Shown here in pieces: positions 47,069-58,300 of a stretch of 64,000 nucleotides of DNA. The notes beneath the pieces are model-generated. The model did not search any database and was not told the origin of the DNA. It saw only the letters and a program-made list of their open reading frames with translations. This DNA comes from Cerasicoccus frondis (GTDB lineage: Bacteria > Verrucomicrobiota > Verrucomicrobiia > Opitutales > Cerasicoccaceae), in the NCBI GenBank assembly GCA_031296915.1, contig JAVDPC010000009.1:1-64000 (forward strand). Reading direction: 5' to 3'. Position 1 is the first letter of the stretch, and the number at the start of each line of letters is the position of its first letter. A program made the translations under genes and the position numbers.

Positions 47069-47881
47069 ATGCAACCTCTAGAACACATTAAAAGCTGGTT
47101 CGATGACTGCCCGGGCGCGCTGGTCGCGTTTTCGGGGGGCGTGGACAGCTCGCTGGTTGCATTTCTGGCGCAACATTTTCTCGGGAAAGCGCGCTGCCTG
47201 GCGGTGACATCGGCCTCGCCCGCCCTGAAGTTGTCCGACCTCGAGCTGGCGCGCGACTTCGCCCGCGAGCACGATATCCCGCTGGAGGTGGTCATCACCG
47301 GGGAGCTTGAGAACCCCAACTATTTCAACAACCCCAACAACCGCTGCTATTTCTGCAAGCACACGCTTTACGATGAGCTGGCGGGGATTCGCGCGCGCTA
47401 CCCGGGCTGGTGGATTCTCAACGGCGCCAATCTCGACGACGCCGGCGATTACCGCCCCGGGATGAAGGCCGCGGCGGAATTCGAGGTCCGCTCGCCGCTG
47501 CTGGATTGCCAGATCGGCAAAGACGGCGTCCGCGCGCTGGCGGCGGAGTTTAATTTACAATGCTGGGACAAGCCAGCGAGCCCCTGCCTGGCGAGCCGCG
47601 TGCCCTACGGCGAGCGCATTACCTTTGAGAAGCTCAAGCAGATCGAGGCCGCCGAAGCCGTCGTCGCGGAGCTGGGATTTCCGGTCAGCCGCGTGCGCCA
47701 TTACGGCGAGTTGGCGCGGGTCGAGGCGCCCAGCGAGCAGGTTGCGAAGCTGGAGGCGTTGTCCGAAACATTGACCGCGAAGTTGACGGCGATTGGCTTT
47801 GCCCGGGTGGAAATCGACGCCGAGGGGCTCGTTTCGGGCAAACTAAACCGCGCCATCGGCCAAGCCAAAGCGCCGTCTTAG
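47069..47881 (+). CDS. larE: Pyridinium-3,5-bisthiocarboxylate synthase LarE
   Basis: Sulfur transferase of the nickel-pincer cofactor pathway, 270 aa, converting P2CMN to the bisthiocarboxylate. The ATP-pyrophosphatase loop is FSGGVDSSLVAF (SGGVDSS, about 22-28). Three cysteines occur at Cys93 and Cys96 (NRCYFCKHTLYDEL) and Cys173 (KPASPCLASRVPYGERIT). In LarE of the L. plantarum type one cysteine is sacrificed; the three-cysteine arrangement is that of LarE proteins that bind a [4Fe-4S] cluster for repeated sulfur transfer. The ATG at 47069 is preceded by a TTG in frame. The gene is divergent from larC, 73 bp apart. Confidence 0.92.
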   Translation: MQPLEHIKSWFDDCPGALVAFSGGVDSSLVAFLAQHFLGKARCLAVTSASPALKLSDLELARDFAREHDIPLEVVITGELENPNYFNNPNNRCYFCKHTLYDELAGIRARYPGWWILNGANLDDAGDYRPGMKAAAEFEVRSPLLDCQIGKDGVRALAAEFNLQCWDKPASPCLASRVPYGERITFEKLKQIEAAEAVVAELGFPVSRVRHYGELARVEAPSEQVAKLEALSETLTAKLTAIGFARVEIDAEGLVSGKLNRAIGQAKAPS

Positions 47882-47915
47882 GAAAAAGCAGCTCACGAGT
47901 TAGCGGCTGAGCCGA

Positions 47916-48158
47916 TCAATCGTCCACACGGACGCGCACACGGTCGTCATCATCATCGTCATTTCGGTGATCTTGATCTGGTCGGGTGAAATACCAAATA
48001 GCGCCCGCGCCAACGGCCGCAAAAGCGATCAACCCCAGGAAATGATGCCAACTGAAGAAGTAGTGAGCATGGCCGTGGCTCAGGTCATTGCTAGCATGGC
48101 CCAAGACAAAATTGGGCGACACGGCGAGCAGAGAAACAACGGTCATCAACTTATGCAT
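47916..48158 (-). CDS. Small histidine-rich membrane protein near larE
   Basis: An 80-aa exported or membrane protein. A signal-peptide-like N-terminus (MHKLMTVVSLLAVSPNFVLG) is followed by HASNDLSHGHAHYFFSWHHF, one membrane helix (LIAFAAVGAGAIWYF) and an acidic tail (DDDDDDRVRVRVDD). Seven histidines in a 25-residue stretch could bind a divalent metal. It lies at the 3' end of larE in a convergent orientation. No family is recognised; a link to nickel handling is inference. Confidence 0.55.
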   Translation of the reverse strand: MHKLMTVVSLLAVSPNFVLGHASNDLSHGHAHYFFSWHHFLGLIAFAAVGAGAIWYFTRPDQDHRNDDDDDDRVRVRVDD

Positions 48159-48307
48159 GTTTGGATGATGAAGCCCGGGCGCCTACATTGCAACCCAAAG
48201 AGGCACATTATTCAAAAAGCTACTCAAACGAGCCAAAAATCGTTTAATTTGAAGTGGTTGATTAAAAAATTCCGTAAATCCCCTCATATTTTCTTTTGCG
48301 CTCGCCG

Positions 48308-48313
48308 TATAAT
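48308..48313 (+). promoter_or_regulatory. Candidate -10 element before the LolA-like gene
   Basis: A perfect TATAAT lies 19 bp before the start codon at 48332, in a short AT-rich leader. No convincing -35 hexamer was found at the expected distance. Confidence 0.3.
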
Positions 48314-48331
48314 TAGGTCATAAAGTCCGGA

Positions 48332-49195
48332 ATGATGCGTCGCTGCCCTTTTTTGATTTGCTGTTTTCTGACCGCGATTGGAGTCCTGGTCAGCCAGACC
48401 GGTTTTAGAAAAGTCGCCTACAAATCTGGCCCTGAAATCATGCAGGAAGTGGTAAACCGGCACAAAGCGGATACTGAACTCGAGCTGATCAAGCTGGCTG
48501 TGGTCGACGATGAGGGGAATACCCAAGTGCGCGAAATGCTGAGCGTTTTCAGCAAAAACCCGGATGGCGAGGCGCGTTATTTAATCCGCTTCCTGTCTCC
48601 GTCCGACGTGAAGGGCATTACTCTGCTGACCAATGAAGCCAACTCGGAGGACCCCGAACAGTGGTTCTACATGCCAGCCCTGGGCCAAGCGCGCAAGATT
48701 GCAAGCGACAACCGCAGCGGCTACTTCATGGGCTCAGATTTCACCTTTGAAGATTTGCGCAAAGAAAACACAACCGAGCACAGCTACCATCGCCTGCAAG
48801 ACGATCAAGTCGGCAGCAAGCCAGTCTATGTCGTCATGGCGGCGCCCGCCGATGTGAACATCCAGACCGCCACCGGCTACGCCAACCGCCTGCTTTATAT
48901 CGACAAAGACACCTACAACGTGCTCAAGGTCGAGTTCTACGAAGAAGGCAACACGGACCCCGTCAAGGTGCTCGAAGCTGATAAGTATTCCGAAGTGGAA
49001 GTCGACGTGGACGCCGACCGCCCCGCCCGCCTGCGCATGAACAACTACGCCAACGGGACTTACTCCGTGATGACATTGCTCAAGTCCCGCCTCAATGTGC
49101 CAGTGAACGACGAATTGTTTGATCCGGAATCCCTCAACGACTGGACTCCGGAGATGGACGAGCCATTGCTCGACCAGTTCAACGCGGATAGCTAA
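48332..49195 (+). CDS. Outer-membrane lipoprotein-sorting (LolA-like) exported protein
   Basis: A 287-aa exported protein with a hydrophobic N-terminus (FLICCFLTAIGVLVS). It matches the LolA-like family often called outer membrane lipoprotein-sorting protein: GPEIMQEVVNRHKADTELE at the start, YLIRFLSPSDVKGITLLT, EQWFYMPALGQARKIASDNRSGYFMGSDFTFEDL, and TYNVLKVEFYEEG. These proteins commonly pair with RND/MMPL exporters, and here an exporter starts 83 bp downstream on the same strand. A role as a periplasmic carrier for a lipid or lipoprotein moved by that exporter is likely by analogy. Confidence 0.85.
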   Translation: MMRRCPFLICCFLTAIGVLVSQTGFRKVAYKSGPEIMQEVVNRHKADTELELIKLAVVDDEGNTQVREMLSVFSKNPDGEARYLIRFLSPSDVKGITLLTNEANSEDPEQWFYMPALGQARKIASDNRSGYFMGSDFTFEDLRKENTTEHSYHRLQDDQVGSKPVYVVMAAPADVNIQTATGYANRLLYIDKDTYNVLKVEFYEEGNTDPVKVLEADKYSEVEVDVDADRPARLRMNNYANGTYSVMTLLKSRLNVPVNDELFDPESLNDWTPEMDEPLLDQFNADS

Positions 49196-49278
49196 GCAGG
49201 CATTTCTTACGCCTTTTTTATACAGTCTCAGGGCCATTGGGATTGATCTTAGCGGCTGGTTAACAAAGCTTATAGCGA

Positions 49279-52251
49279 GTGCAACGTCTGTTTAAATTCT
49301 GCTACGAATACGCGTGGGTGGTGATCGTTTTGGTCCTCGCGTTGACAGGCTATTGCGTCTGGCAGGCGAAAAACCTGACGGTCAATGTTTCGACCGATTC
49401 GCTCATTCCCGAGGACAGCCCTCTGCGCCAGGAATACCAGCGCGTCACCGATGAATTTGGCTCCGACGAACTGGCCTTGATTTACGTGCAGGACGACCAG
49501 CTCTTCACTGTGGAGAAGCTGGAGCTGCTGCAAGACCTGGGCAAGCAGCTCAAATCTCTGCCGGAAGTTCAACGCGTGGAGTCGCTATTCACCGTCAGTG
49601 ACATACGTTCGGTCAACGGTTGGATCGACACCTCCCCCCTCCTCCGTAAGATACCCAAGACGCCTGAGCAGCTTATCGAGAAGCAACAACAGGCCATCGA
49701 CAACCCGCTCATGCGCCGGGCGATCATTTCCGAAGATGGCAACGCCACGCTCATCACCCTTTACCTGAAGGCGCCCCGCGACATTCAGGCCGAGCGCGAC
49801 AAGGCCGCCAAAGAGTCCGGTGAGCCTGCCATTCCGCTCGAAAAAAGCGAATACGACAAGATTGTCTACGAAAGCATTCAGGACATTTTGCTGGGCCGCA
49901 ACGAAGCGCCCAAGCCAACCCTCCCCCCCGGCGCAGAAAACCTCTCCGCAGAACTGCAGGAGCGCATTCTCGCCGCCAAGCTGGAGAAGCTGGTCGAGCC
50001 AGTCGATTATACGACAAAGTTTGACCGCGCCTTCCAAGTCGGCAGCCCGGCGCTTCATGTGCTGATGGCGCAGTATATTTTCGACGACATGAAGGTCATG
50101 CTCCCCATTGCATGCCTGATCCTCGTCATCCTACTTGGCCTGATGATGCGCAGCGCTCAGGCCGCGATCATTCCGGTGCTCAATTTCGTCATCAGCACAG
50201 CGTTCACCGGGGCGCTCATGGTCCACTTGGATATTCCGCTGAGCATGCTGACTTACATCGTGCCGGCGTTGATTCTCATCATCGGGGCAACGGAGGACGT
50301 GCACATTCTCAACGAATACCGCGAAGCCAAAGCCCAAGGGCTCACGGGAGTCGACGCAGTGGCCTTCATTGCTCAGCACATTGGGCTGACCCTTTTCCTG
50401 ACGGGCCTCACCACCTCGCTCGGTTTCGCGGTGACGGGCATCAGCTCACTGGCCATCATGCAGGAGTTTGGCGCGGTCGCCGCCGCCGCGATCCTCTCGC
50501 GGTTTGTCGTTTCGCTGACCTTCCTACCCGCATGGCTGCGGCTGTTTGGCCGGTTCATCAAACCCGCTGCGCCGCAAAGCGAAGACGCCAGCAGCTCTCC
50601 TAAGCGCCTGGATGACCGCGTGGTGAAAATCCTCCGCGAAAAACTCATCACGCAGCCGCGCAATGTCATCCTCGCCTTCATATTGGTTTCCATTCCCTGC
50701 TTGGCGCTGATTCCGCAAATCCGAGTCAGCAACGACCTGATCAGCTTCCTCAAGCCGGATTCCGACATCGTGCAGGAGCTCGATCTGGTAGCCGACAAGC
50801 TCAGCGGCAGCAAAGTTGTTTACGTCACCTTCTACGGCTCCGAAGGCGAATTTAAGAAGCACGGTAGCCTGCAAAATCTGGAGGCCTTCACCAATTGGCT
50901 GCGTGCAGACGAGCGCATCGATACGGCCGCCTCGGTCTCGGATTACATTGCCCTCGTCAATCAAGCCATGACCGGCGGCGAAATCGCTAACCGGCAAATC
51001 CCGGACAACGACGCGCTCATCGCGCAGTATCTGGTCTTTTTCCACAGTTCGGATTTACAGCCCTACGTCGCAAACCAATTTGGCACGGCCAACGTCGTGC
51101 TCCGTAGCAACCTCAGCGACAGCAGCGAACTCAATGCGCTCGTGGAGGACATTCGTGAAGCGATGAACTCCGGTGAGTTTGGCAGCCATCGCTACAGCAT
51201 TACGGGCAAATCCGTCATGGTCGCCTCGGCGGTGGATAAGATTATCAGCGGTCAAGTCGTCTCGCTGACGAGCATGACCGCGCTGCTTTTTGCCATTGTC
51301 GGCCTGCTGTTCGTTTCGACGCGTGCGGCAAGTCTGGCGGTGCTCTCGAACATATTCCCGGTCGTGATGGTGTTTGGCGTGATGGCGGCGTTCGGAGTCA
51401 CGCTGAACGTCGGCACCTGCATGGTGGCGGCAATCACGATCGGCATCGCGGTGGACGACACGCTTCACATGATGGTGCGCTACAACAAGGAATTGAAGCG
51501 CCTCAAAGACGAACACCTGGCCATTCTGTCATCCGTCAAAGCCGAGCTTTACCCCGTCATCACGACCTCGCTGGGGCTCGCGGGCGGCTTCATCATTCTG
51601 GGTTTTTCAAGCTTTGTGCCAGTCATGCAGTTTGGCCTGCTCAGTGCAATGGTGATGATTCTGGCGTTGATCGCGGACATCATTTTAACGCCGGTTCTGC
51701 TGTCGACTACGCGCCTTATCACCCTCTGGGACGTCTTGGGCTTCAACCTGCGCAAAGCCCTGCTGGAGCGTTCCACGATGTTCCAGGGGCTGACTCAATG
51801 GCAGGCAAAAAAGCTCATCCTGCTCGCCAATCTCGAAGAGCGCGAAATTGGCGAATACGTTGTCCGCGAAGGCGATGTCGGCGACTCGATGTACGTCGTG
51901 ATCGACGGCGAACTGGAAGTCAGCAAAGTCATCGACGGCAATAAAGTCATCCTCACAAAACTGACTTTGGGCGATGTCTTTGGCGAAGTCGCGCTGATCT
52001 CCGACATCAAGCGCACGGCCAACGTCATCGCCTCCACCGATGCCCGGCTGCTGCGGCTCAATTGGTCGGAACTGCAAAACCTGCAGCACTACAATCCATT
52101 TCTGTCATCACGCCTGTTCTTGAACTTGTCGCGCATCCTGTGCCAGCGGCTCAAGTCGTCTAATGAGCGCATCGAATCACCGGCGCCATTCCCGACCCGG
52201 ACGCCATTTAAGAGTCGCAGTCGCCGACAGCGCCCCACAGGCGAGCAATAA
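49279..52251 (+). CDS. RND/MMPL-type exporter with C-terminal cyclic nucleotide-binding domain
   Basis: A 990-aa inner-membrane exporter. Membrane helix 1 (VVIVLVLALTGYCVWQA) is followed by a large periplasmic domain, then a helix bundle (VMLPIACLILVILLGLM, LTYIVPALILIIGATEDVHI), a second helix near residue 455 (NVILAFILVSIPCLALIPQI), a second periplasmic domain and a second bundle (VGTCMVAAITIGIAVDDTLH, TTSLGLAGGFIILGFSSF). Residues about 835-960 form a cNMP-binding domain: REGDVGDSMYVVIDGELEV and GDVFGEVALISDIKRTANVI, with the phosphate-binding Glu and Arg present. The start is a GTG. Function: probably lipid or hopanoid export, gated by a nucleotide. RND-cNMP fusion is uncommon. Confidence 0.9.
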   Translation: MQRLFKFCYEYAWVVIVLVLALTGYCVWQAKNLTVNVSTDSLIPEDSPLRQEYQRVTDEFGSDELALIYVQDDQLFTVEKLELLQDLGKQLKSLPEVQRVESLFTVSDIRSVNGWIDTSPLLRKIPKTPEQLIEKQQQAIDNPLMRRAIISEDGNATLITLYLKAPRDIQAERDKAAKESGEPAIPLEKSEYDKIVYESIQDILLGRNEAPKPTLPPGAENLSAELQERILAAKLEKLVEPVDYTTKFDRAFQVGSPALHVLMAQYIFDDMKVMLPIACLILVILLGLMMRSAQAAIIPVLNFVISTAFTGALMVHLDIPLSMLTYIVPALILIIGATEDVHILNEYREAKAQGLTGVDAVAFIAQHIGLTLFLTGLTTSLGFAVTGISSLAIMQEFGAVAAAAILSRFVVSLTFLPAWLRLFGRFIKPAAPQSEDASSSPKRLDDRVVKILREKLITQPRNVILAFILVSIPCLALIPQIRVSNDLISFLKPDSDIVQELDLVADKLSGSKVVYVTFYGSEGEFKKHGSLQNLEAFTNWLRADERIDTAASVSDYIALVNQAMTGGEIANRQIPDNDALIAQYLVFFHSSDLQPYVANQFGTANVVLRSNLSDSSELNALVEDIREAMNSGEFGSHRYSITGKSVMVASAVDKIISGQVVSLTSMTALLFAIVGLLFVSTRAASLAVLSNIFPVVMVFGVMAAFGVTLNVGTCMVAAITIGIAVDDTLHMMVRYNKELKRLKDEHLAILSSVKAELYPVITTSLGLAGGFIILGFSSFVPVMQFGLLSAMVMILALIADIILTPVLLSTTRLITLWDVLGFNLRKALLERSTMFQGLTQWQAKKLILLANLEEREIGEYVVREGDVGDSMYVVIDGELEVSKVIDGNKVILTKLTLGDVFGEVALISDIKRTANVIASTDARLLRLNWSELQNLQHYNPFLSSRLFLNLSRILCQRLKSSNERIESPAPFPTRTPFKSRSRRQRPTGEQ

Positions 52252-52395
52252 ATGGGAATATTTCACTGGGGCCTAACCCTCTAGTGACATGCACGGAGCT
52301 CCTCATTTAACTGCGAAAGCGCATGATTAAAGGCTTCGCGGGCGATGAAGGTTTGTATTAGCGCGTAAAATGTGCATGATAAGTTCCCGCTCCTT

Positions 52396-55300
52396 ATGAT
52401 GATTCGAAACCTACTACTACTATTTTTCGCAATTATTGCGGCTCAGGCTACGTGGGCGCAAAACGCCATGTTTCGCGGCCAAATCATCGATGAATCGACC
52501 GATTTGCCCGTTGAAGGCGCGACGGTTCTCCTCGACCTCGACACGGAAGACGACGTCATCGACTACGAAGCGACGACGGGCGCCTTCGGCTTTTATCGCC
52601 TGGAAAACGTGCCCCCCGGGGCCTACGAACTACGCGTTGAGCACATCGCGTTTGAGACGGTCATGGAGGATGTTTCCCCACTCAGCGGGGAGACGCTCCG
52701 CAAGAGCTACGCACTGACGCGCAAGGCGGTGTATGTGGGCAAAGAACTTTACACGCTCTACATCCAAGTGCGCGGCGCCGTATCCAACTGGGGCCTGCGC
52801 TATGTGCCGGTAACGATTCAGCGTTTTGAAAATGCAGGCGACGCCTCCCCCACCCACGAGTGGAAGCGCAACGCCGACGCCAACGGCTTTGTTAATTTCT
52901 TTGCGCCGCCGCAGGGCTATTATCGTTTCCTGATCAACCAGCCGGGCGAGCTCTACTCCTTCGCCGGATGGGAAAGCTACACCACCGAAGGCACTGCGCA
53001 GGACAAGGTGTTCGTCGACCAATCCTACATGGCCAGCCTCTACCTGAAGCCGATTTACCAAAGCCTCACATTCAACGTCATCGGGAACGACCCCAAAGAA
53101 GGCGACGGCTACACCGACGTTCCCTTGGAAGACATCTACGTGGAAATCACCGGCTTCGACCCATTCGATGACACCCAGCTCATGCCAACGCAGGTCGGAC
53201 GCACCGATGAAAACGGCCAGATCACCTTTGAGGGGCTGCCCGGCATTTGCTACCAATACCGCTGCCGTAAATACGGCCGCTACACGCAGTATGGTTTCTA
53301 CTCAGGCGAGATTGATGACACGATGCCCTACTCCACCACGCGCGGCATTTTCCCTTCGGACACGATCGACGAAAGCATGGATGTCCCCTACAATTCGCTC
53401 AACATCCGCGTCACCACCGCGTATGACCGCGAGGGTTTCGACTATGATGCCCCCCTTGCCACAACTGGCGTCGTTGGCTCAAATTCCGAGGGCTATTACC
53501 GCACTGGCCAAGCTTACTCCTACGAGCCTGTTTACGATAACACTCACAATTTCCTGATTGCCGGCAAATACCGCTCCGAGCTGCAGCGCACCGCCTATGT
53601 GCGGACACTCACCGGCATTGAGCTCGCCCCCGGCGTCAGCGGCTACAGCACATTTTACATGCAGCTTCAGGGCTCAACCACGTTCGAATTTATGCCCGGC
53701 TACGGCTACACGACGCCCAGTCCGGTCATTGAGGCTGAGATCATTCCCACCGAGGTTCAAGGCCGACTCGTCGCCGCCGATGAGCGCAGCAACCTGGGCG
53801 CGCCGGACTACCGCCCCCTCGCCAACAAGACCTTTGAATTCGTGGAGCGCGAAGGCGCAAACCTGCTGCCCTATGGCATGGATATCATCGAAGTCACCAC
53901 TGACGAATACGGACGCTTTTCGCTGAGCCTGATGCCCGGCATTTACGGCATCCGCATTGACGGCATGGATGATTATTACGGCAAGGATGTCATCATCACC
54001 GTGCTCGATTCAACCAACTCGGACTACTATTATTTTGGCGGTAGCATCACCGCCTGGCCCACCATTGAAGGCTGGAAAGATCAGACCGAGTACTATGATA
54101 AGTCTTACGAGATCAGCCAGAAAATGAACTTGAATGGACTGGCCATCGACTCGGGTCAGGACATCGATATGGAGATTCGCCTGGAGAAGGAGCTGCACAG
54201 CGTCGAGGCCGTCTTCAATGTGCAAAACGACCCCACCCGCAGCCTGGTCCTGACCACCGGCGAAACCGGCAACTTACTCGAATCGCTGGCCTTCTCCGCG
54301 CTGATTGCCTCCAACACGATGGCGACTTTGTCCGACGGCGTAAACACCTACCAGGCCAAGCTGGAGCCCCATCCTTCGCTGAACTATCGCTTGGTTGCGC
54401 GCTTCGAAGCCGTGGCTCCCGGGCAGGATTACGAGTTGAGCATCAACCACCCCAACTACACTTGCACGCCCGACACCACCGTTAGTTTTTATGACTGGCC
54501 TGAGCCCGGCTACACCCCGGACGAGCTGGGCTTCGACACCACCGTGAGCGACAGTATTTACACCCAATCCACGCCCTTCGGAGAATACACGATCAACGCA
54601 GTGGTAGAGTCCAATTTCAACACCGTTCCATTGGTTCAGTTTCGGACTTACTACTCTTCAACCGAGGAATACGGCAACACCCTTGAAACTTACCCGAGCT
54701 ACATCAAATTCGATGGCGTCAGCGGCGTGTATGCGCTCGCCAGCGGCGCTAAGGCGACCGCCAGTTGGAGCGGCTGGTGCAACATCAGCGGGAAGTGGTT
54801 CCAGGTCGGCCCAGGCTCTCTCATTCTCATCAACGGCCCGCAAGCCACCCCCGAAGCCGCGCCTCCTCAGTTCACCTCCGACTTGTCTGTCCGCTCATTT
54901 TACGCCAATGATCCCACCGAAGAAATCACCGGGCTCACGTTCCACACTGGCGATGCCGTCATTCGCACGACACCGTTTGCACAGAGCAACTACGCCATGA
55001 ACAACCGGCCTGCCAAGCTCGGCGCCACCGACAATTGGCTCTGGGTTGAAGGCAGCCCGATTCTCACCAGCGTATCTCTCAACGGCGACCAGCCTTCATT
55101 AGAATACACGGTATGGGCGTCCCAAGGTTATGAAATCAAAGTGACTGTCACGAACCAGCTCACCAGCGAACCGCTGGTCAACGTCCCCGTCCGACTTTAC
55201 ACGACGACTGGCGGCCCGGCCAATGAAGACCTGTACGACGCGCTGATTCGCACTGACGAAAATGGCGTCGCCACCTTCAACTCTCTCTACTACGCCGACT

Positions 55301-58300
55301 ATTTCGCCAACATCTATGCGCCCGGTTTTGAAGCCCAGAACTTCCGCCTCCCCATCTCCGAAGCCGAAACTGTCGATGACGACCATTCTCTCGAATTTCG
55401 TTTGAACAAGACACTAGGCCTCACTCCGCTACCCTCCCCCACCATCCACACGACCGGCGTTCCGTTCAACCGCGCTGGCGCGTTCCTGCCGGGCATTAGC
55501 CGCGCAGGCAATCAAAGCGTCCTTAATGGGTTTTCCGCCGAAGAAGTCCTTACGATGGACTGGGAAATCGAAGCTTCCCCCACCCCACACAGTTATCAGC
55601 TAACCGAGTTTGACCAAGCTGACGGTTCTACGAGCCCGGCAAGCACGATCAACGTTAGTGACGAAATTGTCGCCGCCTACCTCATTGACCAACGCCAGTT
55701 CACCAACGATTTCTTTTCCTCCGAACCCGTCTCGAATTACACCCCGGAGGGACAAGAGCCCTGGCTCATGCGCAACTATCTGAACCGCTTGGGCGCCAGT
55801 AACTCGTTGAGCAATGAGCAGCAAATTCAGTGGCATCAAAAGCTGACGCAAACCACCGTGGGCGAGAACGGCGCGACCAGCCGCAAGTTCACCGGCAAGG
55901 TGAAGCTGTGGGAGCTCCCCCCCGGCGACTTCGATCCCGCCATTGTGATTATTACCCGCCTGGGCGCAGTGGGCGTTTATGAGGTACCCTATATCGACTT
56001 CCCGGAAAAGCGTCTGCAGGGCATTCCCATCCCGCCCTGGCTCGGCTTTGCCTTCGATATGATTGGCTTCACCGCCGGTGTTTCCGCCACGCAGGATCAG
56101 ATCAAGGAGTACGTCCCCAACGGCAAATTCATTCCCTTTCCCGAGTTCAGCGCCACCATCGATCTCGACGACGACGACGACCAATATATCAACTACGAAT
56201 ACGCGCTCACGCTCGTGCAAAAGGAAGGTCAGGACTCCCCTGGCGGCGACACCACGAGTGTCGCCCAAGGCATCCTCGGTGGTGAGTTCAAGACCGAGGG
56301 CAAGATCACGGTTCCCGGCAAAGACCGCAAAATCGACTTCACTGTTGAGAGCACCCTGAGCAAGGAAGATATCGACATTTCCGAGTACACGCCTGCGCTC
56401 ATGAAGAACTTTGATATCGAAGCGGAGATCACCGCCATCAGCGGGTCTGTATCCACCACAGCTTCCGCCAATATCGATCCCGAGGCCCCCTGGCAGGCGC
56501 GCCTGACCAATGTCGTGACCTTCAATATGGACTCGGCCTTCCGCATGAACCTTACGCCCGTGCTTGGCAAAATTCCCTACGCGGGGCCAGCGCTTCTCTC
56601 GCTCGACGCAACTGGTTTGCTGACCTTCTATGGCGCCACAGAAGCCGGCGTCGGCGTCCAAAACACCTTCACCTGGACCACGCTAAGACCGCAAAACACC
56701 TTTAGCAGCACGACCGACCCCGAGCCGCGCCAACCGCGTCAACACTACCTGGGCGGCTCCGAGCTTTCGGACGCTGAAGCGTCCAGCAACGGCATCGAAA
56801 ACTCCTACCTGCTCTGTTTCCGTTTCGCTTTCGGCATTGATGCAGAAGCCATCGGCGGCAATGCCGGCGCCAGTGGACGCATCAGCCTGACGGGCAACGA
56901 ATGCGCTGGCCTACCATCAACCGCTGTCGAGTTTAACGACTTCGGCGACTGGCCGATGATCAACCGCATCAGCGGCGGCATCAACGTCGAGCTGGACGGC
57001 TACCTCAACACGCCCATTAAGAACTTTTCCAAGAGCTGGAGCTGGAATCTGCTGACGTTCGACGTGCAGTTCGGCACAGAAAATATCTTCCAAATGATTC
57101 CACTGGATATCGCTGACGAAGTGCAAGATCTCGCCGCCTATCCGATCCCGGATTTCATGGGCAGTAACGGGCAAGTGATGGACAACTTTACGCCACTGGC
57201 GGACTTGAGCGTTGGCAATGAAACTGGCTTTCTCTTCACCGAGTATGACTCGTCCACAGGCGAAGTCGTGCTGAAGCTCGCCACGCCTGCAGGCGACTTC
57301 GGCTACAACGATCCCATCGAAATTGCCCGCGAAGGCTACGTTGGCGAATCCGCCGTGCTTGCGCTGGACGATGGCCGCACCCTCATTGCCTGGTCCGCAG
57401 TGGACCTCGCCGACGCCAGCGATCCGCTCGCCCAGGCTGACCTGCGCTACGCTATTTCCGACATCAACGGAAACTTCAGTGGCCCGGCCGACATCACCCA
57501 GCTCAACGGCCAATCCAGCCAGCTCCAGCTGCATGAATCCGGCAGCCTCATCACCGCAATTTGGATCGACACGCCCGGCGCCTTCAGCAGTAGCTCCGAC
57601 ACCCTTTGCCTGAGCGAGTTTAGCAGCGGCTCATGGTCTGCGGTGGAAACCGTGGGCGATCCGCGTCAGTTCGAGCTGATGACCGTTGCCTCCGGCGGCC
57701 CCAGTGGCCCAGACTACCTTGACATTTTCCGCGTCATTGACCAAGTGCTATACGGCTTCGACTACCCTACCGTGCAAGCATTCCGCTGGGATGGCGCTGC
57801 GCTCTCGCTCTTCGATGATCAAGTTGCAGGCACCTATGGCAGTTTCCAAGGCGGCACAGCCTACGGCGAGCCAGATGGCACATTTGTCTTCATCACCAAC
57901 CCCACCAACTCAGGCCTTTTCCGCTACGTGCTGGAGCCTGAAGGAACCAACTACGTCCGTGACAACGACTTCGTGCTAACCGACCTCCCCCGTCAACTCA
58001 AGGTCTGCTACCTGGACGACGCTACGGCCCCCGTCGTCGCCTATGTGTGGACTTCTGGCACAATGAATGGCACGGAGATTTACTACGCCTTTTCGGACCC
58101 CGACGGCAACCTGCTCGCTGGTCCCAACAAACTGACCGGCAACCCCAACGGCCGCTACTACGACGTGCAAATCACCGCACTCGACAATCGGGAATTCGAA
58201 GTCCACGCGCTCTTTGAAAATAGCCCCGTCGAACTCCGCAAGTTCATTGTCAGCTACGACGAAGGCCTCTCCATTAACGACAGCGATGGCGACTCCATGC

